DNA of 64,000 bases from Ryuthela nishihirai. Its lineage: Eukaryota; Arthropoda; Arachnida; Araneae; Heptathelidae. The position numbers and the translations under genes are program-made. The notes under the pieces were generated by a model that saw only the letters and a program-made list of their open reading frames with translations, made no database searches and had not been told where the DNA came from. This document shows positions 8,961 through 19,220 of this stretch, one piece after another (within the stretch, counting starts at the first letter, position 1; the number at the start of each line of letters is the position of its first letter). Where the stretch lies: assembly GCA_038380435.1 (NCBI GenBank), contig JAWZYU010000011.1, positions 88,608,501-88,672,500 of the forward strand, written 5' to 3'.

Positions 8961-9869
8961 AGTACTAAAAATAAATATTACGCACAAAACAGAGCCAAAC
9001 AATGCAAATCAGCTAATTTCTTTCCTTATTAAGAAACAAACTGTAAAATTAATTAATCGATCACATATATGTACATTTTTATATACACAATTACGCATTT
9101 ACGTAATCTTTCAAAAATCATAGTGAATTATAATTATTTTTGTTGAAATAAAACATCCATTACAAAACCAAGAAAAGGAAAAAAGATTAATAAGATAAAC
9201 AGAAATACAAACAAATTAAAAATCCCCTCGTTTTACGCTGAAATTCGTTTAACGGTGGTCTTCCTGGAACTCATCTCCCGCATTAAATGACAGTTACTTG
9301 TATTACATTTCCGTTTCTGAATTATCCATTAGTTGGAATTTTCAGAGTTAAACTACCACCTTATATATATTAATTTAATAGAATTATTTGTCATTCGTTC
9401 GATGGAATAAGCTCTAGTTCTTGGCAGCGAAGAATATATCATGGATATATCTTAATGAAACGTCCAAGTTTTAAAAAAGGAATCCAGTCAATGATATTTT
9501 CACGCTTTCAGTGCCGAATGTTGGATTATCATCACTACAGCTACTGATAGTATCCTCCTTATGTGATTCTGATGTTACCAGGTTCGGATCACATTTTGGC
9601 CTGCATTGCAAATTTTCTCCACTAATACTTCTGGTCTGTAAATATTAGCCAGGATTAAAATGAAAGGATTGCTGTGTACCAATCCCAAGTGATGATGCAT
9701 AGAACCATCCGGGTCTAGCACATAATGTCCGACACCGCCTTCCTTTGGTGCATGCCGTTAGTACCTTTCAAAAGAGATATTCTTTTTTCGAAGCAAACAG
9801 AAGTGAAGGGCTTTTAGACCGGTGTGCCCTTCTGATTTGGTCATCTACTGCCATTTTTTCCTTTTTTTT
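8961..9869. other. AT-rich sequence, no gene seen
   Basis: Frames are short and no domain or repeat boundary is recognised. Confidence 0.5.
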
Positions 9870-10384
9870 CTGCCCTGTTGAGAAGTGGTCAACTTCGTAG
9901 GGTCCTGGTGATAACCATTTATGCTACGAGACTGGACTGGTTTACGGCTTTGAGCTTGATTATGGATTCTGGACTTGCTGCAGTGGTGGTTGCTGCTGAT
10001 CTGTTGAGGGATAATCTGCCGCTGTGTTTTCTGTTTGCTTGTGGGTTGCCAGCCCTAAGTTAACAGAGCCACGGGATACCTTATATCAGTTGTGGATAAT
10101 CCTGATCAGAGGACATCGCAGCTACCTCAACTCTCACTTAGTTGGGCATCGCTAATCGTAAGCTGGAGTAATGTGTCCCAGACAGGTCTTATTGCTCTTG
10201 AAAAGGTCCACGTCAAACGTGGTGTTTGAAGTTCCTATCAGCATGGATGACTTTCAGCCTGTAGCGGTGGAGGAACAGGTCTTTGACCCACGCCTGCGAT
10301 CAGGGGCTCTTTGATATTGTTGGCCCTATCTTTTTCAATAAACCTAGTTAATTTAAAAAATCCAAATAGTCATTTTCTCTCTAT
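9870..10384. other. GC-richer stretch upstream of LINE endonuclease fragment
   Basis: A 61-codon plus-strand frame (9878-10063) has no recognisable motif. The stretch has a coding-like composition and directly precedes the endonuclease fragment at 10385. It may be the 5' untranslated or ORF1 remnant of the same LINE; this is inference only. Confidence 0.3.
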
Positions 10385-10625
10385 AGGTACATGGAAGTGA
10401 GGACGTTACATAGAGATTATTATCTTCATGTCCACAGGCAGGAATTCCAGCGTTATAACCCATATATTCTAGGCCTGCAGGAACCCAGATGGACAGGTTA
10501 AGGTGAGATACTTAAAATAACTTTAAATTTCTGTTTTCAGGGAGGGAAGATAGAAAGTATCTCGAAGGTGTCGGTTTGCTTCTTAACAGAGACACGCCAG
10601 TGATGCTCTTCTACGATACGACTGC
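10385..10625 (+). pseudogene. LINE AP-endonuclease N-terminal fragment
   Basis: The plus strand encodes a stretch reading EVRTLHR, then YNPYILGLQEPRWTG, and after a short gap YLEGVGLLLNR. This order matches the start of APE-type LINE endonucleases (family pattern TWNVRTL..., then LGL.E.RW.G.G, then GVG..L). A stop follows WTG and another frame continues, so it is broken. No RT follows on this strand before the hAT element begins at 10779. It could be the 5' part of a LINE-A relative in the opposite orientation. Confidence 0.65.
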
Positions 10626-10770
10626 ATTAATATAATTATAGACACAGAATGGAACCCTGATTTCTGTGTTATCTTTTTAAGACACTTTTGTTAAATGCAG
10701 CTAAATGATATTATTCTCTGATTCGCTAAACAAACTAAGGGCAACAATATGATCCTTTTCCAAAAGAATC

Positions 10771-10778
10771 GTCTAAAA
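10771..10778. repeat. probable 8-bp hAT target duplication, left
   Basis: gtctaaaa here and ctctagaa at 16106-16113 agree at six of eight positions and flank the hAT termini, as expected for an old 8-bp duplication. Confidence 0.5.
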
Positions 10779-11153
10779 CAAGGGTTTTCAACATGGGGTA
10801 CGCGGTAAAAATTTTGGGGGTATGCCATGAATGCTCAAAAGTCTCTAGATCGAGTAACAAAGTCGAAAATTTGGCAACACTGCTATTGATTAATTTCTGA
10901 GAACTGAGTGATGAAGCGCGTCGCTGTAGTTCATGTCTGGAAACGTTTGCCGATCCTCCCTTCCCTACCTGAGATCCGAACCTACCCGAACAGCTGATCG
11001 CCCAGTCAAAACATCCATTCTAAGTGAGTGAATGTGCCTACTTACCGCTGTATGCATTTGTTGTGATTTATTTCACTTGCTGTACTTAAAGTTGTTTTTA
11101 GTCTTCGGTTTACTCTGAAGTTAAATGAACGTGTTTCTAAAGTGCCTTGAAAC

Positions 11154-13001
11154 ATGGATAAATGGATAATTAAGAAGAAAAGTAAGGTGGAGCCGGAGCC
11201 GATTGCTTCTACATCTACGACTACGTCATCATCCCATGTGAGTGGATTCAGCAGTAACTAAAATAACGTTAAATGTTAAACAATCAAGTGAAAAAAAATT
11301 AAATAAGGTAAATATCATGAATCATATTTACAATTTGGCTTTACATGGACAGGAAATTTAGTAGATCCAAATCCACAGTGCGTTGTTTGCTCTGAAGTAC
11401 TGCCACAAAATTCTATGAAACCGTATCTTTTACGGCGACATTTTGAAACAAAATATGAGCATTTAAAAATAAGCCCTTAAACTATTTTGAACGTCTTTTG
11501 GAAGAGTTGAGTAGTAGAATAACCGTAATTAAGCATTTTTCTGGTGTAGAAGAAAATGAAAGTGCACTTAAAGCGTCTTACAAAGTAAGCCTCAAATTGT
11601 CAAACCCGGAAAGGCTCACACAATAGGCGAGTCACTCATTCTTCCAGCAGAGGAAGAAATAACTTCTTATATGTTTGGTTAAAAAAAGAGGCAAACCTTG
11701 TCAGAACTATTCCTTTGTCAAACGACACAGTTTCCAGGAGAATTAAAGATATGGCCTGTAATATTAAGGATCAACTCATTCAAGCTATTCAATGTAGCCC
11801 GTGGTTTGTCATACAATAGTCGACAGACGCAGCTGGCTCAATTACTTGTTTTTGTGCATGGAAAATTCCAGGATGCAATATTTGAAGATATTTCATTTTT
11901 TAAGCCTCTCAAAACTTCTACTATGGGTGAGAATATTTTCAATATGATTGATTCATTTTTGCCGAAAACAACCTTGAATGGAAAAATTGCGTTTCTGTTA
12001 TGTACTGACGGAGCAAAAGCAATGAGTGATTATATCACACGACTAGCAGGTCGTATAAAACCAGTTGCACCAGAATGTAGTTCACTCATTGTTGTCTTCA
12101 TCGTGAACCTATGATAGCCAAATTTCTCCCTGATGATTTGAAAAGATTTCTGGATGAAAGTATACAAATGGTTAATTTCATCAATTATCTGTGAAGAAAG
12201 GGTAGCCTGCATAAGAGATTGCTGCTTCATACAGAAGTACGTTGGTTGTCACGAAGAAATGGTTTTTGCCGTTTTTTTTGAACTCCACAGTGAAATACGC
12301 CTTTTTTTCATGGATTACGAGTTTCGACTTTATTTGAGACTACAAGACTTAGATTGGTTCTACGGTTAGCATATTTAGCTGATATTTTTGAAAAAAGGAA
12401 TATTTTGAACTTCTCATTGCAAGGAGACAAGCTGATGTGTTCTATGTTGAGAAGAAAACAAAGGGAATGATAAAAAAAATCTCTCTGGGAAAACGGAATT
12501 CAAAAGAGCAGCTGTGGCCAGTTTCATCGACTAGATTCATTTCTTAAAGAAAATAAGCAAACGACTACAGACTTTTAAAACATCAGACAACAAATAGCTG
12601 TTTCCTTAAGCACTCTTAAAACTCTTATTAGGCAGTATTTTCCACCCCCTGATGAAACGCAAGAATGGATTCGAGACCATTTCACATTTGATTTGGAAAA
12701 ATGTAAGCTTTCATTGTCCAATAAAGAAGAGTTGATTGAGATATCTTGTGACAATAGTTTAAAAAGCATTCATTCTAAAAAGTCATTGATTAGTTTTCGG
12801 GGTTGGAGTGGAGAAGGAATATCCGACTTTATCAAGAATTGCAGTCAAATATTTGTTACCTTTTACAACAACTTATTTATGTGAAACTGGTTTTTCATCT
12901 TTAAGTGTTTTAAAAATAAATATACGAACAGGCTGGATGTTCAAGATGACTTGCGACTCTATCTTAGCAAGATAACCCCAACCATTGATGAACTGTGCTA
13001 G
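11154..13001 (+). pseudogene. hAT transposase pseudogene, ZBED5/SCAND3-like
   Basis: It begins MDKWIIKKSKVEPEP, a start typical of ZBED5-like transposase-derived proteins. A BED-type zinc finger follows at about 11372-11465 (CVVC ... RRHFETK), with the last expected His apparently Tyr. The frame at 11698-12114 contains KPLKTSTMGENIF and LLCTDGAKAMSDY, parts of the RNase-H-like catalytic fold. Further on, in shifted frames, come HTEVRWLSRRNG-like sequence, a QEWIRDHFTF stretch and the C-terminal dimerisation region (YLCETGFSSLSVLK-like). Many frameshifts and stops make it non-functional. The transposase would have cut and pasted the surrounding element in the nucleus. No sign of domestication is visible. 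Confidence 0.85.
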
Positions 13002-13105
13002 TGTAAACAAGCGCAGCCATTTCGCTGATTACCCAGTAAAATGTTTATAATTTTATAAGATTTGTTAAGTTGTTTATGTCATTTTTTGTGTTTATCGATA
13101 TATGT

Positions 13106-13426
13106 GGGGCGGGGGTGGCTTACTAGGTAGCCCGCCTGGCACGTAATCTGTAGTTCCCAGGTTCGAGTCCCAGCTAGGTCAGCGTTGAGATTTATCTCGG
13201 CTGACCTAGCTGGATTAGATGTTGTTCGGCTGACCTAGCTGACCTAGATGGAAATTCTCCTCCCTGTGCACGTTAAAGAACACGCTGGATGGCCTTGATG
13301 GGAGGCTGCCATCTGTCTCCTAATAGTTATTCCAGTGGGTCCCCTCCCCCAACCTTCTCTGAGCCTTCGGGGTCCATGTGACCTGGTGTGTAAAAAAATC
13401 CCGCTCAGAGTTAAAACAACCCAACT
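13106..13426 (+). repeat. SINE-A, full-length, with 10-bp target duplication
   Basis: Flanked by cgatatatgt at 13096-13105 and 13427-13436. The head is tRNA-like, with the B-box-like ggttcgagtccca near 13158. The body contains gtgcacgttaaagaacacgc and ends gttaaaacaacccaact. This is the reference copy for the family. The tandem arrays at 47191-48147 and 57842-58990 derive from its body. Transcription would be by RNA polymerase III. Confidence 0.85.
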
Positions 13427-13513
13427 CGATATATGTAATTTATGAATACAAAATTTAATATGTATGTATATATATATATATGTTTTATTTTATTTCCATT
13501 GTTGTAATATAAT

Positions 13514-16028
13514 TATCATCATCTTCATCATCCTCAAGCAGCCACGGGCTACGGAGGTCCAACCAGACAGTGCAATTTAGTTCTCCAACAAGTCTATCCT
13601 GAGCTGCACACCAATTCTAACAAGGTCCTGTTTGACATTGTCTGCCCACCGCATCCTAGGTCTCCCCTTCTTTCTGAGGCCTTTAGGCACACTGTTCATA
13701 ACCCTATTCGCCAATCTATAATTACCCATACGGGCAACATGGCCAAACCAGGGGAGTTTCTCTCTGCACAATTTGCGCTTAAAAGAGGTTGCAAACTCCT
13801 TTGCCTAATCTCATCATTAGTTACAAAGTTGAACCACCTAATGCCCAAGATACTGCGTAAGCATCTGGAATCAAAAGCATCTAGTTTCCTGTTATCTTGT
13901 TTACAAAGTGTCCACGTTTCACTATCATAACTAACCCTAGAAAGAACCAAACTATTATACAGTCTAGTTTTAGTCTAGCTGTATACGCCTATTTCCCCAC
14001 ACTCTCCTTAGATTCTTAAAAGTCCCGGCAGCAATCCCTATTCGTCTGTTAATCTCATGCCGCACATCACCATTATCTGTTACACAGCTCCCAAGATAAT
14101 TAAACTGTGACACCTGCTCAAGACTGCAACCATTCAGATTAACTGAATCACAGCCTGCCTGACCAATTTTCATCACTTTAGTTTTCTCTCTGTTTATAAC
14201 CAAACCTACTCTATTACCAGTCTCATCAACAGCTCGAATGAAAGAGTTCATCTCATCAACATCATTTGCCAAAAGGGCTAAATCATCAGCATAATCTAAA
14301 TCAGAAATTTTCCTATCTCCAGCCCATTTAAGGCCAAAATTTTTCCCTTGAAGTGAATTTCGCATAACATAATCAATAACCAAGCTAAAGAGAAAAGGAG
14401 ACAAAATGCACCCTTGTCGAACACCAGAGGTAATGCTAAACCAATTGCTACAAGCCTTACCAACTCTCACACACGACTCAGTGTTATTATAGAGAGCTTT
14501 CATTATGTTAACTAACTTGTCTGGTATACCATATGATCTCACAATCAACCACAAATTATGACGATCAACAGAGTCGAAAGCCTTTTTGAAATCAACAAAG
14601 CTAGCAAACAAAGGTTTTGGAAACTCTAAACATTTCTCAAGAATCTGCCTAAGTGAAAATATCTAATCCACACATCTCCTACCACTTCTGAATCCACATT
14701 GCTCATCACGCAATTGACTGTCAACCAGATTCTTAATTCTATTAAGAACAATCATGGAAAGAACTTTACCTGGAACAGAGAGTAGGCTGATACCCCTATA
14801 GTTATCACAAGAACTGCGATCACCTTTTTCGAAAATAGGGATAACAATAGCTCTGGTAAAATCCTTAGGAATCATGCCTTTATCATAAAAGATATTCAGA
14901 ATTTCAGTCATCGAAGTGGTAACCGAAACATTCCCATCTCTAAGCATTTCCGTAGTAATTTCATCTACCCTGGGGATTTATGAAGTTTAAGTTTAGAAAC
15001 AGCCAAAATAACTTCATATTGTGTTATAGGACCAACATTAAAGCCACCAATGCATCGCCAATAAATCATCATTGCAAACAATGGAAGTAGAACTAACCAC
15101 ATTGTTTAGAATATCAGTGAAATGCTCAGCCCACCTAGCCATGACAGAATTCTCACTTTCTATAACCTTACCTTGTTTATTCTTCAATCCCTGTATACCT
15201 GTCCGTTTTCTACCACACAAAACATTAACTATCTGCTACAGCTCTCTGCTGTTGTGCTGTCGAACTACTTCCTCGGCTTTGTCAGCCAAACCATCAAGCC
15301 AAAGATTCTTATCAGCAGCTAACTGATTTTTTTACACGTTTATTAAGTTCTCTGTAATGCTTTCTATTAGGACTAGTAGGGTATTGATTAAGGACATTCC
15401 TGCAGTTCTTTCTTTCCGAAATAAACTCAAGTGCCTTATCACTCAGATAATTCTGTGTCTTCTGCTCCTTTTTTCCTACGAGAGTATTGTTAGTGTCCAA
15501 AAAAGCCTGTTTAAAATGATCCCATTCTTCCTCAACTTCAGTAGTAAGCATACCATGACTGTCATAATGACTAAGTAACCTATCATGGTAAGCTTTAGGT
15601 ATAACTGGGTCTTTCAGAACTTCAGTATGAAAAGTAAATTTTTTAACCGTAGCACAACACCGTTTAAGTTTAAGTTGCAAGACACTTTTAACAAGATAAT
15701 GGTCAGATCCAATTTCAGCTCCCCTATATGACCTAGTATTCCTAACAGAACTAGCCCATTTGTTGTTAATTAATATATAATCAATCATATTCTTGTGCAA
15801 CCCATTGGGTAAAACCCATGTGTACTTATGTATGTCGCGGTGTTTGTAATAAGTGTTAGTTATTCTGAATCCATTGAGTTTACTTGCCTGTAGGAGACGT
15901 TGCCCATTGCCATTGCAGCTACCAATACAAAAAGGGCCTATTACTCCTCCCCAAAGGTCAGAGTCAGTGCCAACTTTGGCATTGAAGTCACCAAGAACAA
16001 GGGTAATATCTCCTTTCTTGACAGAATT
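13514..16028 (-). mobile_element. LINE-A copy 1 (APE-type non-LTR retrotransposon, RTE/BovB-like style)
   Basis: Read on minus, it starts inside the endonuclease domain (GDFNAKVG near 15990, then IDYILINNKW and GSDHYLV at about 15700-15780). It continues through a linker (15312-15600) and reverse transcriptase: AFDSVDRHNLW near 14570, GVRQGCILSPFLF near 14420, DYADDLALLA near 14290. The C-terminal part has LPWFGHVARM and GRPRMRWAD near 13660. A CAG-to-TAG change at about 14661 and other frameshifts kill it. The 3' end on plus is an ATC microsatellite at 13514-13533. It inserted into the hAT element after the SINE region. The proteins resemble those often annotated as craniofacial development protein 2-like or endonuclease-reverse transcriptase. 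Confidence 0.88.
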
Positions 16029-16113
16029 CCATATAGTTTTATCTATCTATACAAGGGGGCACATTTCGAGGCGGTACATGAAGCCTAAAAGATTGAGAAC
16101 CACTGCTCTAGAA

Positions 16114-16507
16114 AGTAAAGAGCAATTAGTGCAACACTAGGAAATGACGAATTTTATGGGTGATTTGTTACAAAATAATATATCGGAAAATCAAAATTCA
16201 GTGAAAGTTTTAGTATTCAACGTCTACAACAGGAACTAAAATGTGGAACTAGGCCAAAGTCGACTTGTAATGCACAGACTTATCATTAGTATGATACTAC
16301 TGTAAGAATGGTTATCAACCTGAAGATAATTACCATCTGTGGGTCATTCCGCCTACAGTATTTCGCTGAATTAGAGCTAGTACTGCTGAGTATCCTACCC
16401 ATTCTTCTTATAATTTATTAGTAAATGTTATTTGATGCGACCATCGTGATGCAAACAAACGGGAAAATAAGCAAAAAAAATAGATTGTCCTTCGAACAGC
16501 AGCATTG
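16114..16507. other. unassigned sequence
   Basis: AT-rich DNA between the hAT end and a SINE mosaic. Nothing recognisable. Confidence 0.5.
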
Positions 16508-16740
16508 CCACAGAAGTCTGACATAATACTGATATGAAAGAAGATCTGAGAGGAATGGCACACCCCAGCAGAAATATAGGAGATCCTGGGGGTCAGTTGA
16601 TTAGCGTGCTTGTTTACTGGTCAAAGGGACTTGGGTTCGAGACCCAGATAAAATTTAGCTCATTTTCAAAGCTAGCTGGCCATCAACTGATTCAAAGTAA
16701 CTGGTGCTCTGGACTTTGCATTGCGGCATGAGCATCACCA
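16508..16740. repeat. SINE-B body fragment (minus) joined to a tRNA-like SINE head (plus)
   Basis: 16508-16572 matches the inverted SINE-B body (gccacagaagtctgaca, then agatctgagaggaatgg). 16584-16655 is tRNA-like on plus, with an A-box-like tcagttgattagcgtgc and the B-box gggttcgagaccc. The two parts lie in opposite orientation, so this is a mosaic of two insertions. Confidence 0.55.
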
Positions 16741-17439
16741 CCAATTGTGTTCAGGAAATTTCGTTCAAACCAGAGTTCCCCAAATTTCTGAGTACATCAA
16801 CTCCATGATGAGCTTATCATAGACCCATAATAATTAGGAAATATCAGCTATCGGAACGTAGTTAAAACAGTTGATATTTCCGAATTATTATAAAAATATA
16901 CTAGAACTCGAGTCTCTTTGATCAGCAGTCAAGCAAGCGAACATCTCACTCACTGTGATGGTAAAAAATTGGAAAGAAATTATTAACTTTAGTATTTTGA
17001 ATTAACCTTTATCGTAATTACAATAACATTTTGAAATTTAATTCTTACTGAGTCAAACTTACCTCTACAAGTGAAAAGTTAGCTCCTAAGTGGTAGTAAA
17101 TGATTCACAGAATAATCACTTCATTCGACAGCTCTAATGCATTTCCTCTAAGATGTTCAAGATTGAGGAATCGTATTTTATTATGAAGTATTGCTATTTA
17201 ATGACTTGAAACATTGCAAGTGCCGCGAGAGAAGGTTACATAAGTGACAATTAGATATTTTGTAAAACATTTGATATGACATTTTGTAAAACAGTTTTAC
17301 ACCAATTAGTGAGAATTTTTGGTTTTCAATAATAAAATCATCCATTAATGAAACCGGAATAAGAGAAGCTGGTGAGAGTGAAGGAAAAATGGATATGTAC
17401 GTCTTTAATACTTTACTAATCAGTGACTAAAACATCGCC
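16741..17439. other. AT-rich sequence, no gene seen
   Basis: Frames are short and no motif is recognised. Confidence 0.5.
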
Positions 17440-17640
17440 CTTCCACGGTTAGAAAGGGAACACGATGGGCTTGGAAATGCCGTCATGCCGTGCTTTGGAT
17501 GAGTCATTAAACGTGGACCAGTGTGAAGGAGAGCTGTTCCCTGTGTACGTTAAAGAACATCTTAAATGGCCATGAGGGGAGGCTACCGTCTTCCTCTAAA
17601 CAGCTCTTCAACGGTCTCAGAAATAATCCAGCCCAACCCA
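17440..17640 (+). repeat. SINE-A, decayed copy
   Basis: Shares gtgtacgttaaagaac, the atggccatgaggggaggct block and a tail region ending cagcccaaccca with the copy at 13106. The head is lost or unrecognisable. Confidence 0.6.
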
Positions 17641-17691
17641 AATGATCAATGAAATCAGTCGTCTACTTCATTTGAAAAGGATACCATTTGG

Positions 17692-19220
17692 TCATCATCA
17701 TCATCATCATCAAGCAGCCATGGGCTACGGAGGTCCAACCAGACAGTGCAATTTAGTTGTCCAAGCAAGTCTATCCTGAGCTACATCTACTGCATCTGGT
17801 CACTGCACACCAATTCTAACAAGGTCCTGTTTAACATTGTCTGCCCACCGCATCCTAGGTCTCCCCTTCTTTCTGAGGCCTTTAGGCACACTGTTCATAA
17901 CCCTATTCGCCAATCTATAATTATTCATACAGGCAACATGGCCAACCAACGGAGTCTCTCTCTGCACAATATGCTGCTTAAAGGTGGTTGCAAACTCCTT
18001 TGCCTAACCTCATCATTAGTTACAAAGTTGAACCACCTAATGCCCAAGATAATGCGTAAGCATCTGGAATCAAAAGCATCTAGTTTCCTGTTATCTTGTT
18101 TACAAAGTGTCCAGGTTTCACTACCATAACTAACCCTAGAAAGAACCAAACTATTATACAGTCTAATTTTAGTCTTTAGGTGTATACGCCTATTTCTCCA
18201 CACTCTCCATAGATTCTTAAAAGTCCCGGCAGCAATCCCTATTCGTCTGTTAATCTCATGCCGCACATCACCATTATCTGTTACATAGCTCCCAAGATAA
18301 TTAAACTGTGACACCTGCTCAAGACTGCAACCATTCAGATTAACTGAATCACAGCCTGCCTGACCAATTTTCATCACTTTAGTTTTCTCTCTGTTTATAA
18401 CCAAACCTACTCTACTACCAATTTCATCAAGAGCTCGAATGAAAGAGTTCATCTCATTAACATCATTTGCCAAAAGGGCTAAATCATCGGCATAATCTAA
18501 ATCAGAAAATTCCGTATCTCCAGTCCATTTAAGTCCAAAATCTTTCCCTTGAAGTGGATTTCACATAACGTAATCAATAAATAAAAAATAATAAATACCC
18601 CCTCAAGCATCTGTTTGCCACAGAGGTCTGACAGGAGCCTGTCAGTTTATACGCCAGAGTAGAAGGTCTGAGAGATGGCAGGACCTCAGCAGAAAAACGA
18701 CATGAACATCCATGCCTCGAACCCAGGTCCCGTAGATCAGTAGCCAAGCGCGCTAACCACTCGGCCACAATCAATAACCAATCTAAAAAGAAAAGGAGAC
18801 AAAATGCACCCTTGTCGAACACCAGAAGTAATGCTAAACCAATTGCTACAAGCCTTACCAACTCTCACACACGACTCAGTGTTATTATAGAGAGCTTTCA
18901 TTATGTTAACCGACTTGTCTGGTATACCATATGATCTCAAAATCAACCACAAATTATGACGATCAACAGAGTCGAAAGCCTTTTTGAAATCAACAAAGCT
19001 AGCAACCAAAGGTTTCTGAAACTCTAAACATTTCTCAAGAATCTGCCTAAGTGAAAATATCTGATCCACACATTCCCTACCACTTCTGAATCCACATTGC
19101 TCATCACGCAATTGACTGTCAACCAGATTCTTAATTCTGTTAAGCATAATCATGGAAAGAACTTGACCTGGAGCAGAGAGTAGGCTGATACACCTATAGT
19201 TATCACAAGAGCTGCGATCC
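17692..19220 (-). mobile_element. LINE-A copy 2, 5'-truncated, interrupted by SINE-B
   Basis: The 3' microsatellite (ATC)n is at 17692-17710, followed by the family 3' region. On minus, RT motifs include AFDSVDRHNLW (about 18960), GVRQGCILSPFLF (about 18815), then after the SINE insertion DYADDLALLA (about 18490) and the C-terminal LVLSRVSYGSETWTL stretch (about 18130). The 5' end breaks off at a T-run near 19220, before the endonuclease. Frameshifts are present, so it is inactive. Confidence 0.87.
18581..18768 (-). repeat. SINE-B, near full-length, inserted in LINE-A
   Basis: Flanked by aatcaataa at 18572-18580 and 18769-18777. On minus it starts tggccgagtggttagcgcgc (A box), has the B box gggttcgaggc, a body with ctgctgaggtcc and cgtataaactgacaggc, and ends gatgcttgaggggg plus an AT-rich tail. 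The LINE sequence resumes cleanly after it, so the insertion is younger than LINE-A copy 2. Confidence 0.85.

Larger units (their letters stand above)
10779..16105 (+). mobile_element. hAT transposon (ZBED5/Charlie-like) with nested SINE and LINE
   Basis: The left end caagggttttcaac and the right end gagaaccactg (inverted cagtggttctc) match the hAT terminal pattern also seen at 36865 and 37084. Inside are a broken transposase (11154-13001), a SINE-A with its own 10-bp duplication (13106-13426) and a 5'-truncated LINE-A on minus (13514-16028). Without the nested insertions the element is about 2.4 kb. The subterminal block after the LINE (atatagttttatctatctat) also occurs in the MITEs at 36865-37789, which supports the boundary. 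hAT inserted first, then the SINE and LINE. Confidence 0.75.

Noticed and set aside
13106..13180. Functional tRNA gene
   Set aside because: A/B-box-like sequence is present, but it cannot fold into a standard cloverleaf by eye and continues into a SINE body with target duplications.
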